A DNA stretch of 5,617 nucleotides from RUG754 sp045545455 (GTDB lineage Bacteria; Bacillota; Clostridia; Peptostreptococcales; Anaerovoracaceae), in assembly GCA_045545455.1 (NCBI GenBank), contig JAZQAY010000037.1, positions 1 through 5,617 on the forward strand, in the 5' to 3' direction. Shown in pieces: positions 5,519 through 5,617 of this stretch (position 1 is the first letter of the stretch; each line of letters starts with the position of its first letter). Position numbers and translations under genes: made by a program. Under the pieces are notes generated by a model. That model was given only the letters and a program-made list of their open reading frames with translations. It was not told the origin of the DNA and searched no databases.

Positions 5519-5532
5519 TGAGCTTCGGCTCA
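5519..5532 (+). terminator. UUCG hairpin after the CAP gene, terminator-like without a T-run
   Basis: TGAGC-TTCG-GCTCA is a five-pair hairpin with a very stable C(UUCG)G loop, starting five bases after the stop codon. No run of T follows, so efficient intrinsic termination is doubtful. It may protect the 3' end of the message. Confidence 0.4.
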
Positions 5533-5580
5533 ATAAGCAAGGCAAAGTGACTTACTACGTATAAATACTAGTTCTGCGTT

Positions 5581-5616
5581 TTAACATGATATTCAATTCA
5601 TTATCATTTGTGTTAA
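5581..5616 (+). promoter_or_regulatory. AT-rich inverted repeat with promoter-like hexamers at the window end
   Basis: TTAACA (5581-5586) and TGTTAA (5611-5616) are inverted, and ATGATA (5586-5591) mirrors TATCAT (5602-5607). TTAACA and TATCAT each match sigma-A hexamers at 5 of 6 positions, but their spacing of 15 bases is short. It could be the control region of a gene beyond the window. Confidence 0.2.
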
Positions 5617-5617
5617 T

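Noticed and set aside
1..5617. CRISPR array, insertion sequence or rRNA.
   Set aside because: No regularly spaced repeats, transposase-like frame or rRNA-like sequence was seen.

Overview
The window looks like chromosomal DNA of a Gram-positive anaerobe of the Clostridia (Bacillota). The support is strong purine-rich ribosome binding sites, extended -10 promoters (TGn-TATAAT), a lipobox lipoprotein, and a secreted CAP protein with choline/glucan-binding-type wall repeats. Genus cannot be read from the sequence. All genes recognised here are on the + strand.

Layout. Bases 1-63 look like the 3' end of a gene entering from the left. Bases 64-136 are a short non-coding stretch with small inverted repeats. 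Bases 124-1510 hold an AT-rich toxin-antitoxin pair: an MqsR-like toxin frame without a recognisable start codon, then a three-part antitoxin (MqsA-like zinc ribbon, helix-turn-helix, Panacea/DUF4065 domain). A perfect 11-base inverted repeat surrounds an extended -10 promoter at 1517-1565. It precedes a GC-rich YkuE-type metallophosphoesterase (1578-2423). From 2451 to 2614 lies a promoter, then an intrinsic terminator with a competing upstream pairing, then the start of an unusual gene. That gene (2615-4096) encodes a complete class V PLP enzyme resembling a cysteine desulfurase, carried behind a lipoprotein signal peptide. A 317-base gap follows with an extended -10 promoter and small repeats. 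The last gene (4414-5514) encodes a secreted CAP-domain protein with a Ser/Gly linker and wall-binding repeats. The final 100 bases hold a UUCG hairpin and AT-rich sequence.

How the genes relate. The toxin and antitoxin form an operon of their own (22-base gap, toxin first as in mqsRA), and their low GC suggests separate acquisition. The other three genes each have their own candidate promoter, so nothing shows that they form one operon. The lipoprotein and the CAP protein are both predicted to act at the cell surface. The most unusual items are the surface-anchored PLP enzyme, its attenuator-like leader, and the fused antitoxin beside a toxin frame that has lost its start.
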